Part shown: one piece after another, positions 19,803 through 46,902 of the stretch
Position numbering within the stretch: the first letter of the stretch is position 1
Layout of the letters: every line of letters starts with the position of its first letter
NCBI RefSeq assembly: GCF_000224145.3
Contig: NW_004190506.2
Location: forward strand, 677,517 to 741,516
Reading direction: 5' to 3'
Length of the DNA stretch: 64,000 bases
From: Ciona intestinalis
Lineage: Eukaryota; Chordata; Ascidiacea; Phlebobranchia; Cionidae
The notes under the pieces: generated by a model
What the model was told of the DNA's origin: nothing
The model's input: the letters and a program-made list of their open reading frames with translations, nothing else
The model's database searches: none
Made by a program: the position numbers and the translations under genes

Positions 19803-20044
19803 AGCAGAGGCTACTGCTGAAATCAAGAACCGCGCAGAGTATAAATACTGTATTTTCAAAAACAAAAACGATATTTTGGTCAAAGCCAAAAGAACTCTGT
19901 TTATATTATGAGAATTCAAATGATTTATTGCTTAAGAAATCGAAAGCACCAAATGTGACAATTTATATTTTTGTGACCTGGCATTTATCCATAAATATAT
20001 AATTAGTGTAACTTTTGGTGTGGGTTTAAATATGGTGATCTGAA

Positions 20045-20850
20045 CTTTTGGTTGTATAAAGTACACGACAAGGCATAGAATCCATCACGATTGTGTTTCA
20101 CCACTCCCATATTCACTTGAGGATTGTCGAAATAAGGATAAATATTACAACCCTTTCTTTCAGAACAATCGGTTTGCTACAGCGAGGTGTAACGTAGACA
20201 ATTGTTCCGTCCACCTATCAATGGCATGGTAGCGTGACGACAGCGCAGCATTGTGTTGATCAATTACAAGGACCTGTTCTACTTGATCAATACGACCCTG
20301 TATTGTTCTGTGAATAAGCAAGGAATTGTGTGTTAAATCCAGGAAAGCATTTTTTATGTTTCAAGAAATTAAATGTTTTATGGTGGGCTTAGATGAAGGT
20401 TAAACACAGATTTATCATAATCTGTAAATATTATTTGATTTCTTGATAATGCAAATATCGTACCAAACTACAAACCTGATGTATAAGCCACTTACCCATC
20501 TAATATACAAGAAACCAACAGACTCTCCACTTCATCTGTATCAATATTAAGTTCCTGGTAAAAAACATTTTTGTTATAAAATCGAATTGGAAAATATTTC
20601 ATTATACATTAAAATTTGTAGGCACTTTGTTTGTAGGGAATTTGTATGCACAGTAAATTTCAGTGTACAGAGTATGTTTATTCCGTTGTTTAAAGTTAGA
20701 AATGACTAATCTGTCATTAAGGTAATGATTAACGAACTCCTACACATTAACACAATAGCAACGTAATGTCTGACTCATACCTTTGATATAAACGGAATCC
20801 TAATTCTTGTATAAGGTCGTATAAGTTTACATAACACTTGTGTTCGAACA
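20045..20850 (-). pseudogene. CSN2 3'-end fragment b
   Basis: Nearly exact copy of the CSN2 3' exons: the last exon (TIQGRIDQVEQVLVIDQ ... VANRLF, stop), the exon ELNIDTDEVESLLVSCILD and the end of the exon [19 protein letters not shown], cut by the assembly gap at 20851. In the last exon only two differences from the intact gene were noticed (ACG for ACA, GCC for GCT) and both are silent. No 5' exons of CSN2 are seen on the other side of the gap, where KEN4 begins, so this is read as a truncated copy created with the KEN array. Confidence 0.85.
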
Positions 20851-21350
20851 NNNNNNNNNNNNNNNNNNNNNNNNNNNNNNNNNNNNNNNNNNNNNNNNNN
20901 NNNNNNNNNNNNNNNNNNNNNNNNNNNNNNNNNNNNNNNNNNNNNNNNNNNNNNNNNNNNNNNNNNNNNNNNNNNNNNNNNNNNNNNNNNNNNNNNNNNN
21001 NNNNNNNNNNNNNNNNNNNNNNNNNNNNNNNNNNNNNNNNNNNNNNNNNNNNNNNNNNNNNNNNNNNNNNNNNNNNNNNNNNNNNNNNNNNNNNNNNNNN
21101 NNNNNNNNNNNNNNNNNNNNNNNNNNNNNNNNNNNNNNNNNNNNNNNNNNNNNNNNNNNNNNNNNNNNNNNNNNNNNNNNNNNNNNNNNNNNNNNNNNNN
21201 NNNNNNNNNNNNNNNNNNNNNNNNNNNNNNNNNNNNNNNNNNNNNNNNNNNNNNNNNNNNNNNNNNNNNNNNNNNNNNNNNNNNNNNNNNNNNNNNNNNN
21301 NNNNNNNNNNNNNNNNNNNNNNNNNNNNNNNNNNNNNNNNNNNNNNNNNN
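20851..21350. other. Assembly gap of 500 n
   Basis: Exactly 500 unknown bases. The left side ends inside a CSN2 exon copy; the right side begins with the tail of a SINE-like element and half of a MITE, then KEN4. The true length is unknown; it could hide more CSN2 exons and the rest of KEN4. Confidence 0.95.
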
Positions 21351-21406
21351 GTCGTTTTCCGGCCACGCGAGGATAAAGTAAGTTACATTGATTCATTTAC
21401 ATTCAA

Positions 21407-21460
21407 TTTGACCAGTAAATAGAATGAAAAGGTGTACCATCTTCCCCCATCCACTATATG
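21407..21460. mobile_element. MITE remnant (right half)
   Basis: GAATGAAAAGGTGTACCATCTTCCCCC and the flanking TCCACTATA match the right end of the 190 bp palindromic MITE. The left half is missing or lies in the gap. Bases 21351-21400 (CCGGCCACGCGAGGATAAAG) resemble the tail of the SINE at 17380-17700. Confidence 0.6.
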
Positions 21461-21470
21461 TATTATAATC

Positions 21471-22754
21471 ACTAACCTATAAATCCTGACTCCACAACCT
21501 TTAGAGCCCTGTTTTGAAGAACCTATGGGTTCTATACTGAATCCAAGAGTTTTGTTTACATAGACGCGTTCACCATTGGTTATTCGCAAAGTAACAATTG
21601 TGGTCTAAAAACAACAGAAATTTTATTAGAACCACTTTATTACAAAACAACGTAATTTTATTTTAGCAATCCAACAAAACATACAGGCATACCGAACCGC
21701 CTTTCAATTGCAGATTCACAGGACGTACATCATGATATTGAACATCTGTTGGAGGTATACTCCTACAAGTATACATATAGCAAGAAAATATAGTTAGTTA
21801 CAGTTACAAATGTTTTGTTCATACAAGATACTTACCCAAGATGCCTTAAGGGTGTAGAGTTAGTACCTTAAAAAATGTTTATACAATTATTATTTATTAA
21901 TCAACTATTGCAACGTCTACAAATATTTAATTAAGCAACTGCACCAGAATTAAAAAAAAACACCAATCCAAATAAACCTACAGTCATTATTCTCAAATGT
22001 CTGTCTCAAATTAACATCTAATGAAGGTGTACTGTCCGTACGATCGTGCCCAGAAACGGTGGCATCACTGGCCGCAGGATCGTCAGTAGAACCATATTCG
22101 GAAGAGGAAGAGCAACTAGTAACCAAAAAGATTAATCAAAAACAGTCTTAAAATAAGTCATTTTTACACAAACAGAGAAAGTTTAGTTTTTAACGTTAAA
22201 ATAAACAATAGGAACTATCTGGTCAAAATGTGTCCTCGCCCTTCGGTATTCATAATAAACTAATAACCGCTGTTTAGGTGAAAAAATCAACATAAGGTAT
22301 AGTTGTGCTTCACAATCCTATAACAGTAGCCTACCTAAAAGTGAACATTTTTGGCATAATGTATCTGTAATATTACTGCGTTTTAATATTGAACGCGGGT
22401 AATTATGTCATAATTAAACGTTGGGTTCAAGCCTTTCGCATCACAAATGTTCTTGTTTGTTTGCTAATGGTCATCGTTCCATTGTGTTAAAAAACATATG
22501 TCATAGAGCTGCCGGCTGCGTACCTTTTCCTTCATTGTTTAGTTTATAATTTTATTATAGAAAAAGCAACTCGTAAGACGACATCTACATCGACGTAATA
22601 ATGTCAAACGTAAATTTGGAGATAAGGTGACAAAGCACTTTTTAAAAGTTAATTTTCGAAACTATTCCTGCTACACAGAAAGTATATAAATTACTTACCT
22701 TGCGGTGTTATTATGCTTGCTACTATCTTCGAAGGCTTTGGTGTTGGACGCCAT
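21471..22754 (-). pseudogene. KEN4: 5' half of a fourth KEN-kinase gene, cut by the gap
   Basis: Starts MASNTKAFEDSSKHNN at 22754, sharing the N-terminal (S)N(T)KAF signature of KEN1-3. Small exons follow: about 22014-22110 (SSSSEYGSTDDPAASD...), 21843-21867 (TNSTPLRHLG), 21690-21764 (IPPTDVQYHDVRPVNL) and 21471-21603, which ends FSIEPIGSSKQGSKGCGVRI and YR. That end corresponds to the Gly-loop exon of the other genes (NLKKGSEGSIVGKYR in KEN2). No later kinase or KEN exon is seen before the gap, and a CSN2 tail lies beyond it. It is either truncated or its 3' part is hidden in the gap, so 'pseudogene' is provisional. Confidence 0.65.
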
Positions 22755-23263
22755 CGATTTATTAATCAAGCAAACTACACACTCAACTTTTAAAACAGGA
22801 GGAACTTCTAGCTTACAGGCGGGGTAATACACAAAGGAAGTGCCCAGCGCCTTGGAGGGAACGTCGATCTGTGCTATTTTTCTAACAGACAAAGGAGAGA
22901 GCTTGGACCCAGCCGAGGGTGTCATAACTCTATACTATACTCAAATATTACGCTATGCTAACATTACACTAAGTAGTTGTATGTCTGGTTAGTGTAGCTG
23001 TTGTTTTATGTTACTCATACAAAATATCAAATATCATTATTAAAAGCAATACCAAAACAACTATAGGCATAAGGTTTTTTTACCATGTAAAAGGCAAATA
23101 AAACGGTTAATATGTAAAAATTAGTGCAGTTGAAGTATAATCACATACCTAAAAAAACATTAAAAGATATTTCATGATTGCATAATTCACCACATGAAAT
23201 ATAACTCATATTTGATCGAATTCTCAATAATGCATTATTTTGATAGTACTCAGCAGAAACACA
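22755..23263 (-). other. Intergenic DNA between KEN4 and KEN3
   Basis: Upstream flank of KEN4 and 3' flank of KEN3. About 22970-23060 is similar to the 3' flank of KEN1 (10155-10270). An open frame at 22695-22925 extends KEN4 upstream of its likely start codon; there is no evidence that this extension is translated. Confidence 0.5.
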
Positions 23264-26175
23264 TCATGCTGTAGCTTTCACTTTTGGGTCCCGAATCACC
23301 GAAGTCACTTTTGTAAGGTCGATTCTAAAGGTAAAAATTACCCTAATGTCTCGTACTTGTACATGATTTTACATTAAGTGTGCACTTTACCCACACTTTA
23401 TCAGAAAGTTTTGAATCTATAAATTAGGGAAATATGTCTAAAAACAAAATAAAACGGTCTTACTCCCACTATATTAACATACTTGGCATCTTTTTTAAAT
23501 GCATCTCTGAAAGTCTTCTCTTTCTGTAGTAGGTAATAAAGATGATGCAAAAGTCGTGGATAAGGCTTTGTCAACTTTGGTAGTCTTATCTCAACATCAT
23601 CAGTTAGATGTTCACGCTGAGCTTCTCTTGATTTTTGTCGTTCAAGCTGTTTTGATTCATCAGGTCGACAATGTACAAGCTTAAAAGTATATTAAAGAGT
23701 CAGAAAAGGCTAAATGTAAGAAGTAGCGATGGGTTCTTGCAAGGGTCAAATAAGTAATAATAAAATTACATAGATTGTAAATGATTAATTACCCAGTTGC
23801 GCAAAAACAATACATATGTCTCAACATTGCTGTATTTTGGGGATTGTTGATCTTTGTCTGTTTTTTTAGGAGAATATAAGCATTCTTTGGGAAGGTTTAA
23901 ATCTTCTATTGTCATATCTTCTAGTTGGCCATCCTGCTTCTTCTTTCTTACTTCATTCAAAGATTTCAGAAACTTTGCATCATCTGTGCGTTTTTGTATG
24001 ACATCGTTTGCAGCCTGAAAAATCCTTTCATTAGCTACTACAGCAATGGAAAGTTCCAGACATTTAAATATTAGCATGCAATGAGTATCTAGTGATGTAA
24101 AAAAAGAAGCACTACCATGTAAAAAAGTTTTTTCTTGTGGGCATCCCAAAAGAAAGGATGTATTTCAACCTCTTCAATTGTTGGCCTGTCATCTGGATAT
24201 TTTTGAATCATTCTTCTGATTAAATCTTTTGCTAGAACAGCATCTTCCTTGTTATCTTTGAACACTTAAACAAATTTCGGTGTTACATACTGCTTATTAA
24301 ACAATACTGTGTAACATAATATGCTTATACACCACCCCACCTAAATCCAATGTTTCGAGAGAGGGTTGCTTCTTGTATTTAAGTATGTGACAAGCAATAA
24401 CAGTTTCATTGGTACCAAAGGGATGTTTTCCATTTGTTAAAACATAGTAAAATAACAACCCCAGTGAAAATACATCTGCTTTAAGTGTCTAAAAATAAGG
24501 GATGCATAAAAAAATGTTTCAATTATGTTATAAAATAATTACTGGTTTAAAATGATCTTTAAATTGTTCTGGAGCCATGTAACTTTTTGTGCCTACAACA
24601 TCATGAGAAACTGTTGCAGTTCTATCCGAATCAAGTTGTTTGCTTAAGCCAAAGTCAATAACTTTTAAAACATAGCAACACATTCCAGTTTCTGGAGTAT
24701 GTTGTTTAAAAAGAAAATTGCCTGGCTTTATGTCCATATGCGCTAAAAAATGAAAAAGCAGAATGTATGTGATGAAAAATTGCTTTGGTAATTATAAACT
24801 TACAAACGTTAAGTCCATGTAAATACTTGATTCCCTGTACTGCTTCCCCTAGAATTTTCATTGAATCTGGACAGTCCGATTCTTCAACTGTTATCGTCTT
24901 ACTGATATACTGCCAAATCAAATAAAGTTAACATTACATGAACTAAAAGTAAATTGATCAAAAACTCACTTCTTTTAATGAGAAATCACAAAGTTCAGTG
25001 AATAGAATAACAAATTCTTCTTCCTAAAAAAACATTATATATAAAAACTACTCTGGTTAGATATCCAAGTGCCCTTAAAGTTATCAAAATAGAACTCCAT
25101 GTCACAAATCAAATGATACATACCTCATGATGTGTAACATATCCAGCAATGTTAACATGGTGACTGTTCTTTGCCACCCGTGTAACTTCATTTTTAATAT
25201 TAGGGTAATAATCTTTTAGCATTTTTTTTCCAGCGATCTCCCTATATTCAGATTTGCCATATTCTGACTTAAATCTATCGCAAAGTACAAATGAACCTTT
25301 AAATCTTTTTCAAACTTAATGATTTTTGGTTCACTTACCTGTACTTACTGACACTAGAACCTTCAGAACCCTTTTTCAAAACCTTCACATGTTCAATCGG
25401 AACATTTACATAGTTTTTCCCACTACTTGCTGTTTTTCCCACAACAGCCTCATGCACCTAGGAATAAAAAAATAAAAATATTGTGTAAACCACATTGGGA
25501 TGTATATATGGCTTTGCACTGTTTTGTTGATCAACTGTTTTTTTTATTGGAAATATACTTTAAGTATTATAAAGCTATTGCTTGCAACTTACCTTTAATA
25601 ATAGAAGCAAATAACAATATTAAAGATACCTCATCAAGCTTTTGCTGCCACACAGCTTCTTGCACTGGTAAGTTACAATTCACAATTTCTCTTTTACTAC
25701 CATCTTCACATGTTTCTTTTTTATCTCCTACATCAATGGTTATTGTACCATTGGTTGTGTCGGAAGAATCAGAACCACATGATACGGTTGGTTCTGATTG
25801 AAACACGCGGCTTGTCTAAATAAAAGCTTTTTGATTTTTTTTAAATATACATTAAGTGAGGGTTATTATACCTTTACCCGTTCATTCTGTCCGTGTTGTG
25901 TTGGAAATGGTAATTCAACACGATTGTCTTGTTGTACTGGAATTGGTAAGCGTATCAAAATATTCTCTTCTGTGCCGCGAGGACTAATGAAAACAAGTTT
26001 TATTAACAAATGACACAATAGAACCTAATTCACCTTTTTGTATCACTGAAGTTAGTGACACCTATTGATAATTACAGGATCGAGTTAGTTAGGATCCTAA
26101 AAACTTAGATTTAAGTTACAATACTTACACGTCCGAATCGTCTCTTTCGTCCATAAAAGCCTTGTTAGATGTCAT
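23264..26175 (-). CDS. KEN3: protein kinase with KEN-type ribonuclease domain
   Basis: Third complete member, start MTSNKAFMDERDDSD at 26175, stop at 23264. N-terminal exons encode ENILIRLPIPVQQDNRVE... (about 25900-25985) and an acidic Ser/Thr-rich part ending VWQQKLDE (about 25630-25815), which aligns with HWQKQVAE in KEN2. Kinase landmarks: VLKKGSEGSSVSKYR, IAGKKML, HMDIKPGNFLF, VIDFGLSKQL, VVGTKSYMAPEQF. The C-lobe exon has DKEDAVLAKDLIRRMIQKY-like sequence and RPTIEEVEIHPFFW. The KEN part has YSNVETYVLFLRNW followed by LVHCRPDESKQLER; the C-terminus is IDLTKVTSVIRDPKVKATA. Like its neighbours it lacks any recognisable sensor or membrane region. It lies about 540 bases downstream of CSN2 on the same strand but has its own TATA-like word and octamer, so a shared transcript is not required. 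Confidence 0.88.
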
Positions 26176-26345
26176 CTAAATATCACTGTAGATTAACATA
26201 AAGCTGAACTAAAAAAAACACCAACACCCTAACTTACAAAGCTTGGCAGCGAAAAAATACAAGCACCGTCAGGTTGCTTACCAACCTTGCCTTTTTCTTT
26301 GGCAACTGTACTGTACAAACGGAGCTTACGCGTACGTCAGACTGT

Positions 26346-26353
26346 ATGCAAAT
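26346..26353 (-). promoter_or_regulatory. Octamer ATTTGCAT upstream of KEN3
   Basis: Perfect octamer about 170 bases upstream of the KEN3 start codon, with a TATTTATA word (about 26391-26398, minus strand) further upstream. Same arrangement as before KEN2. Confidence 0.5.
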
Positions 26354-26717
26354 AGCAGAGGCTACTGCTGAAATCAAAAACCGCGCAGAGTATAAATACT
26401 GTATTTTCAAAAACAAAAACGATATTTTGGTCAAAGCCAAAAGAACTCCGTTTATATTATGAGAAATCAAATGATTTATTGCTTAAGAAATCGAAAGCAC
26501 CAAATGTGAGCCACATTTATATTTTTGTGACTGTGACATTTTTCCATAAATATATAATCAGTGTAACTTTAATTGGTGTGGGTTTAAATATGGTGATCTG
26601 AACTTTTGGTTGTATAAAGTACACAACAAGGCATAGAATCCATCACGATTGTGTTTCACCACTCCCATATTCACTTGAGGATTGTCGAAATAAGGATAAA
26701 TATTACAACCCTTTCTT

Positions 26718-30151
<3,434 letters not shown>

Positions 30152-30485
30152 TTTGTGGTCAATATCTTTGCAGTTAATCGTTTTACGCAATCAGAAAAAC
30201 CCAAAATAGACGACAAAACACAACGTTTGCTGCATGTTTAAGCTAAAATAAACAAACACTCATAAACATAATATTAATTTGAGATCAGAAACTCATAGAA
30301 ATATTCTATCAAAAAATATTAATTTTAACTTTATGCACTGCGTCCTCGCTTTCTAAAGCGAGTATAACAAAGTAATTTAATCTGTTGGTTTTATGATGTG
30401 AAACAAGTAAGTATAATTTAATCGAGGAAGTTTATGTATTAATGTGCATGTAGTCGTTTTCGGTGTATAATAAACCCCTGATATG

Positions 30486-30493
30486 TGACGTCA
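30486..30493. promoter_or_regulatory. CRE palindrome TGACGTCA between divergent CSN2 and coiled-coil gene
   Basis: Perfect CREB/ATF-type site in the 480-base space between the CSN2 start codon (30151) and the start of the small plus-strand gene (30634). The position fits a shared divergent promoter. The same palindrome stands in the other divergent spacer of this window (63396-63403). Confidence 0.5.
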
Positions 30494-30633
30494 TAATTGG
30501 TTCTGGATTATAGCTTTCAGTAAAAGAATTTAATATTACACAACTGAAATTGTAAATTAGCGTTTTGCACCATCAGTGACTTTTTACATAAAGACTTTTA
30601 GCTTAATTTGTTCTAAGCCGTAAAAAAATCATT

Positions 30634-31056
30634 ATGGACGGGATTCGGTGTAGCCAAATCAACTTGGATGACTTGTACGTGGAAACAGACGCACTGCAAG
30701 ATGAACTGTTGAAGAATCAGGTAAAGAATTTTGTTTTATTTAAGTGAGTATCAATTTTGGCAGCCCAAAAGAACTGAAAAGTGTTGGGTGACCAAGTCAC
30801 GGCGACTTACTTCCCCCGGGTTTGCAATTAAAGTGTTATAAACGTATTCGCTTAACAGGAAAAATATATCGAGACGACCATACGAGCGAAAACTGTACAG
30901 ATGGAGTTAACCTTGCAAGCCACGGAGTTGGATAAGAAACTTAATCTAAAAAATGCTAAAGAAATGTCAGTTGCCGCCGTTAAAATGCAAAAGGAATTTG
31001 AAGAGGAGACTGCCGAACTGGAGAAGTCAATGGCCAAAGATAATGCTACAGAATAA
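30634..31056 (+). CDS. Small coiled-coil protein, 94 residues, family not recognised
   Basis: Two exons, 30634-30720 and 30859-31056, with a phase-0 GT/AG intron. The first codes for MDGIRCSQINLDDLYVETDA and ends LKNQ; the second begins EKYIETTIRAKTVQMEL and ends SMAKDNATE. The second exon is strongly helical and charged with a heptad look (LTLQATELDKKLNL, KMQKEFEEETAELEKSM), so a short coiled coil is likely. The stop is followed at once by an AATAAA-like word. It is divergent from CSN2 and convergent with Groucho copy 2. I do not recognise an orthologue; small subunits of centromere, dynein-adaptor or BLOC-type complexes have this look, but nothing ties it to one of them. Confidence 0.75.
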
Positions 31057-31571
31057 ATTAGAAATAAGTCTGTTCTTTTTTATTAACCGTGGACACAGAG
31101 AAGTTCATTTTTGCGTGCCTTTATTTTCATATGGTCGATTCGTGACGAAACACAAGCAGAGACATCGTAAACATAAAATCAATTCCTGCATTTCTCTGCG
31201 CGTTCGGTAGTACGCAGACTTTAAATCGATGCACGTTACAGGTCGAAATCGCTGGCGAAATATGTACAACAAGGGTGAGTTAGAAACAAATTCGCATTCT
31301 GAAGTTTTTAAATTAAACACAACTGAACTGAAACCTGTACAAAAGAGAAAAGCCTAAACCTAGAAGGTCGCAGCTGCAGTACACGTGACAAAAGGACGAC
31401 TGTAAGAAACAGAAAAATAAATAAACACCACAAGTTCACCAATTCCAACATGCACACGTTTTCCAGCTTATTTTTAACTCTTCGAAAGAATAAGAACTTT
31501 CGATCAGAAATGTAGACGAGATAGAAAGGGCATCGTATTCGTGGGCATTGGGACGAAAATACAACTCCCCA
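31057..31571. other. Convergent 3' flanks of coiled-coil gene and Groucho copy 2
   Basis: Space between two convergent genes; presumably both 3' UTRs. Open frames on both strands around 31100-31320 have no recognisable content. Confidence 0.5.
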
Positions 31572-44615
<13,044 letters not shown>

Positions 44616-46902
44616 GTCCCGTGTTCGAGGTAAATCCTTCGTCTTTCCGGTTTCTTTGTTGGTTATTCGAAATTATTTCCGTCTTTGCACTTCAGTTATT
44701 CGACGCACAGGTTACCAAAGAGAAGTAGTCATAGATCAATCACTACTGTTACTATAAAAGGTGCTACAGTAATAAGAATTCGCTAAGCAGAGATCAGGAA
44801 TAAGTTCGCTCATCCGCGGGAAAACGAGCAGCAAAAGCCGGCCGACTGAAAACATACACCGAGTTATGAACACACGTCAATCCGATTGTAAAAACACGGG
44901 AGATTGTAAAAACCACATTCATCAATCAAAATAACTGGAACAACTGAACCTTATCAGTTTAACAAATCCCACCCCTAGTCCCACTGACATTTACAAAATT
45001 AGCGGGAAACAGAATCCTTTACCATATCTTTGAACGAAGCCACTCTTAAACATAAACAGTACTAAAACCTGTATAAACCTTTGGCTGTAACCAGTCAACA
45101 TTCAAAACTAATCTATATACCTTACTACATTACTACTAAAGCTTGAAACGTTGGCTTGTCTGTACGTTTAGGTTTATCCTAAATAATGCCGCCTTCTCCC
45201 TCGCACCGCAAACCTAACACGAGGCGTTTCGCCACCGCGCTCTCCGCTCTTTCGTTTCTTTAAATTCTGTGGTTTAGTGCTCCACGTGGAGAATCGCTCC
45301 AGACTAATCATCGGGCGGCTGCTTTGGCCGCAGCGCGCTGTCAATCAACTCCACGTGGAGCTCGGATCGGTCGGTATTGACTGCGTTGGCGTAGCCGCAG
45401 GGAGACTCGGGGAAACAGCAATCTGCGCTTTGTTTCGCAGTTCGTGAAATTAGGAGTGGCAGTTGTGCCAAATACGGCGAGACACAATTATCTACACAAG
45501 CGTAACATCATGACTGGTAGGGTTTACGCACATTTTGTAAAGAAAAACATTTTAGAACGTTGGGTAGACGAATGCGTCATTTGTTATATCCTACAAAAGC
45601 GTCACTGTCAACGGGCCTTTAATCTTAACATATTAAAGTGTCGTCTATCCAACACGCCATACGAAACCGACCATTTTGAAACGAGGCAGGCGGTTAGGCT
45701 TTCCTGTTGCCTCCGTTTCGCGTCGTTTAAACTGACAGGTGAAACGGCGGTGATGACGAATGTGAGGAAATTCGAGCATGGCGCTGTAATTTCAAACGGC
45801 CGCTTAAAATTCTCTCTGAGTGAAGCGGCCCAAGGGCTTGATTAGCCAACAACGAACTGGGAGGCGACCGCGCCGATACGGGTTGATTCAATAACCACTG
45901 GATTACAGAAGGGTTGTCGGCGTGTAATGATTATTAACATTCCATCAAGCGAGCCTGCGCTTTGTGCGCCTGGACCGGTGATTGGCAAGCCGTTTCTGCC
46001 CCATTTCTCCGAAGAAGCAATCAGCGGGTTGCCTGAAAACAATGTAGCGCTCGTAGGTCAGTTCTCATTCGTTAATTGTTAACTGCGCGAGATGCGAGGA
46101 AGTGCCCGCCAGCTGTTGAAGATAGTCGCGAAGAACAACGCGTTGCATCGTGAAGACTTCGAATCCACGCCGTCCGCGCTAATACGGCCCTTTGTGTTAC
46201 CCGTATCGGATCGTTGTGACCTGACCGCTGCGTCACGGGCTGTTTAAACCAACAAAACCTGGCAAAAGCATCCAATACCGAGATCGATTGGCGCGCATTG
46301 AACTATAGCATCCGGATTCTAAATTCTTACAGCAAATAAATGAACGAGTAAACCTGTCAGGGCCGTCGCGTGTTCATGACAGCAATAATCTGGATCACAG
46401 CCCGATAGTTCGGTAAGCGGGTATACGTGATATGAGTAGGATGCTGTGACGGTCTGTAGCTGATTCAACGTTGAATGCAAAAACCTGAATACCCCGCAAA
46501 ACAACGTTGAAACAGTTTCTATAAGCTGACCATATACACTATATATTGAAACTTCACACGCTGCTTTTCTATGGAGCTAATTTCAATTGAAACATACAGT
46601 CAGTTTTTTTCTAACTAGACCCATACATTATATGCTGTTTGTAAAATTTGCAACGTAATACCCCTTGATAAACAAGAACGGAAGCAACTGGTCGGTTCGG
46701 GATATTACCAATAATTACTGATCTCCATTATTAAAGGATGCAACTCATTGATTAATCTTTATTATATTCTCGCGTGTGGAAATTGTTCGCTAAAATCAGC
46801 AGGAAAAATTAAAAAATCCGAAAGTGTAAGATTCTCTTTTGTAATGAGGGGTCCTGTTACTAGAAGTGTGGCGGTAAAGTTCCTCTCTTTAACGTGTCGG
46901 TT
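44616..46902 (-). other. 5' flank of Groucho copy 2 / 3' flank of SMG5
   Basis: About 2.3 kb between two same-strand genes. 45190-45440 is the most CpG-rich part and contains two E-box palindromes, a likely promoter region. A plus-strand open frame at 45444-45845 (133 codons) has no recognisable domain and is not called as a gene. Confidence 0.5.
45280..45360. promoter_or_regulatory. Pair of perfect 12-bp E-box palindromes
   Basis: CTCCACGTGGAG occurs twice, at 45280-45291 and 45349-45360, 69 bases apart. Each contains a CACGTG class B E-box, a core bound by bHLH repressors (HES/Hey), Myc/Max, USF and others. A TGTCAATCA word lies between them. They stand about 670-745 bases upstream of the Groucho copy 2 start codon in CpG-rich DNA. 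The sequence is certain; the regulatory role is inferred. Confidence 0.55.

Larger units (their letters stand above)
19553..20850. repeat. Duplicated block, copy B1 (partner 26108-27408)
   Basis: About 1.3 kb that is nearly identical to 26108-27408. It covers the first exon and promoter of KEN2, the intergenic DNA and the 3' exons of CSN2, and stops at the assembly gap. Only scattered single-base differences and a few short indels are seen by eye. KEN2 and KEN3 differ much more in the rest of the gene, so the near identity is local to this block. Confidence 0.9.

Noticed and set aside
20827-21422. Long open frames across the gap
   Set aside because: They consist almost entirely of unknown bases.
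10547-26175. True IRE1 or true RNase L genes
   Set aside because: No signal peptide, luminal domain, membrane helix or ankyrin repeats were found in any member; only the kinase and KEN parts match.
26176-26717. CSN2-KEN3 operon with trans-splicing
   Set aside because: Same strand and tunicates do have operons, but the spacer of about 540 bases with its own TATA-like word and octamer favours an independent promoter.
45444-45845. 133-codon plus-strand open frame upstream of Groucho copy 2
   Set aside because: No recognisable family, no promoter or polyadenylation context; probably chance in GC-rich sequence.
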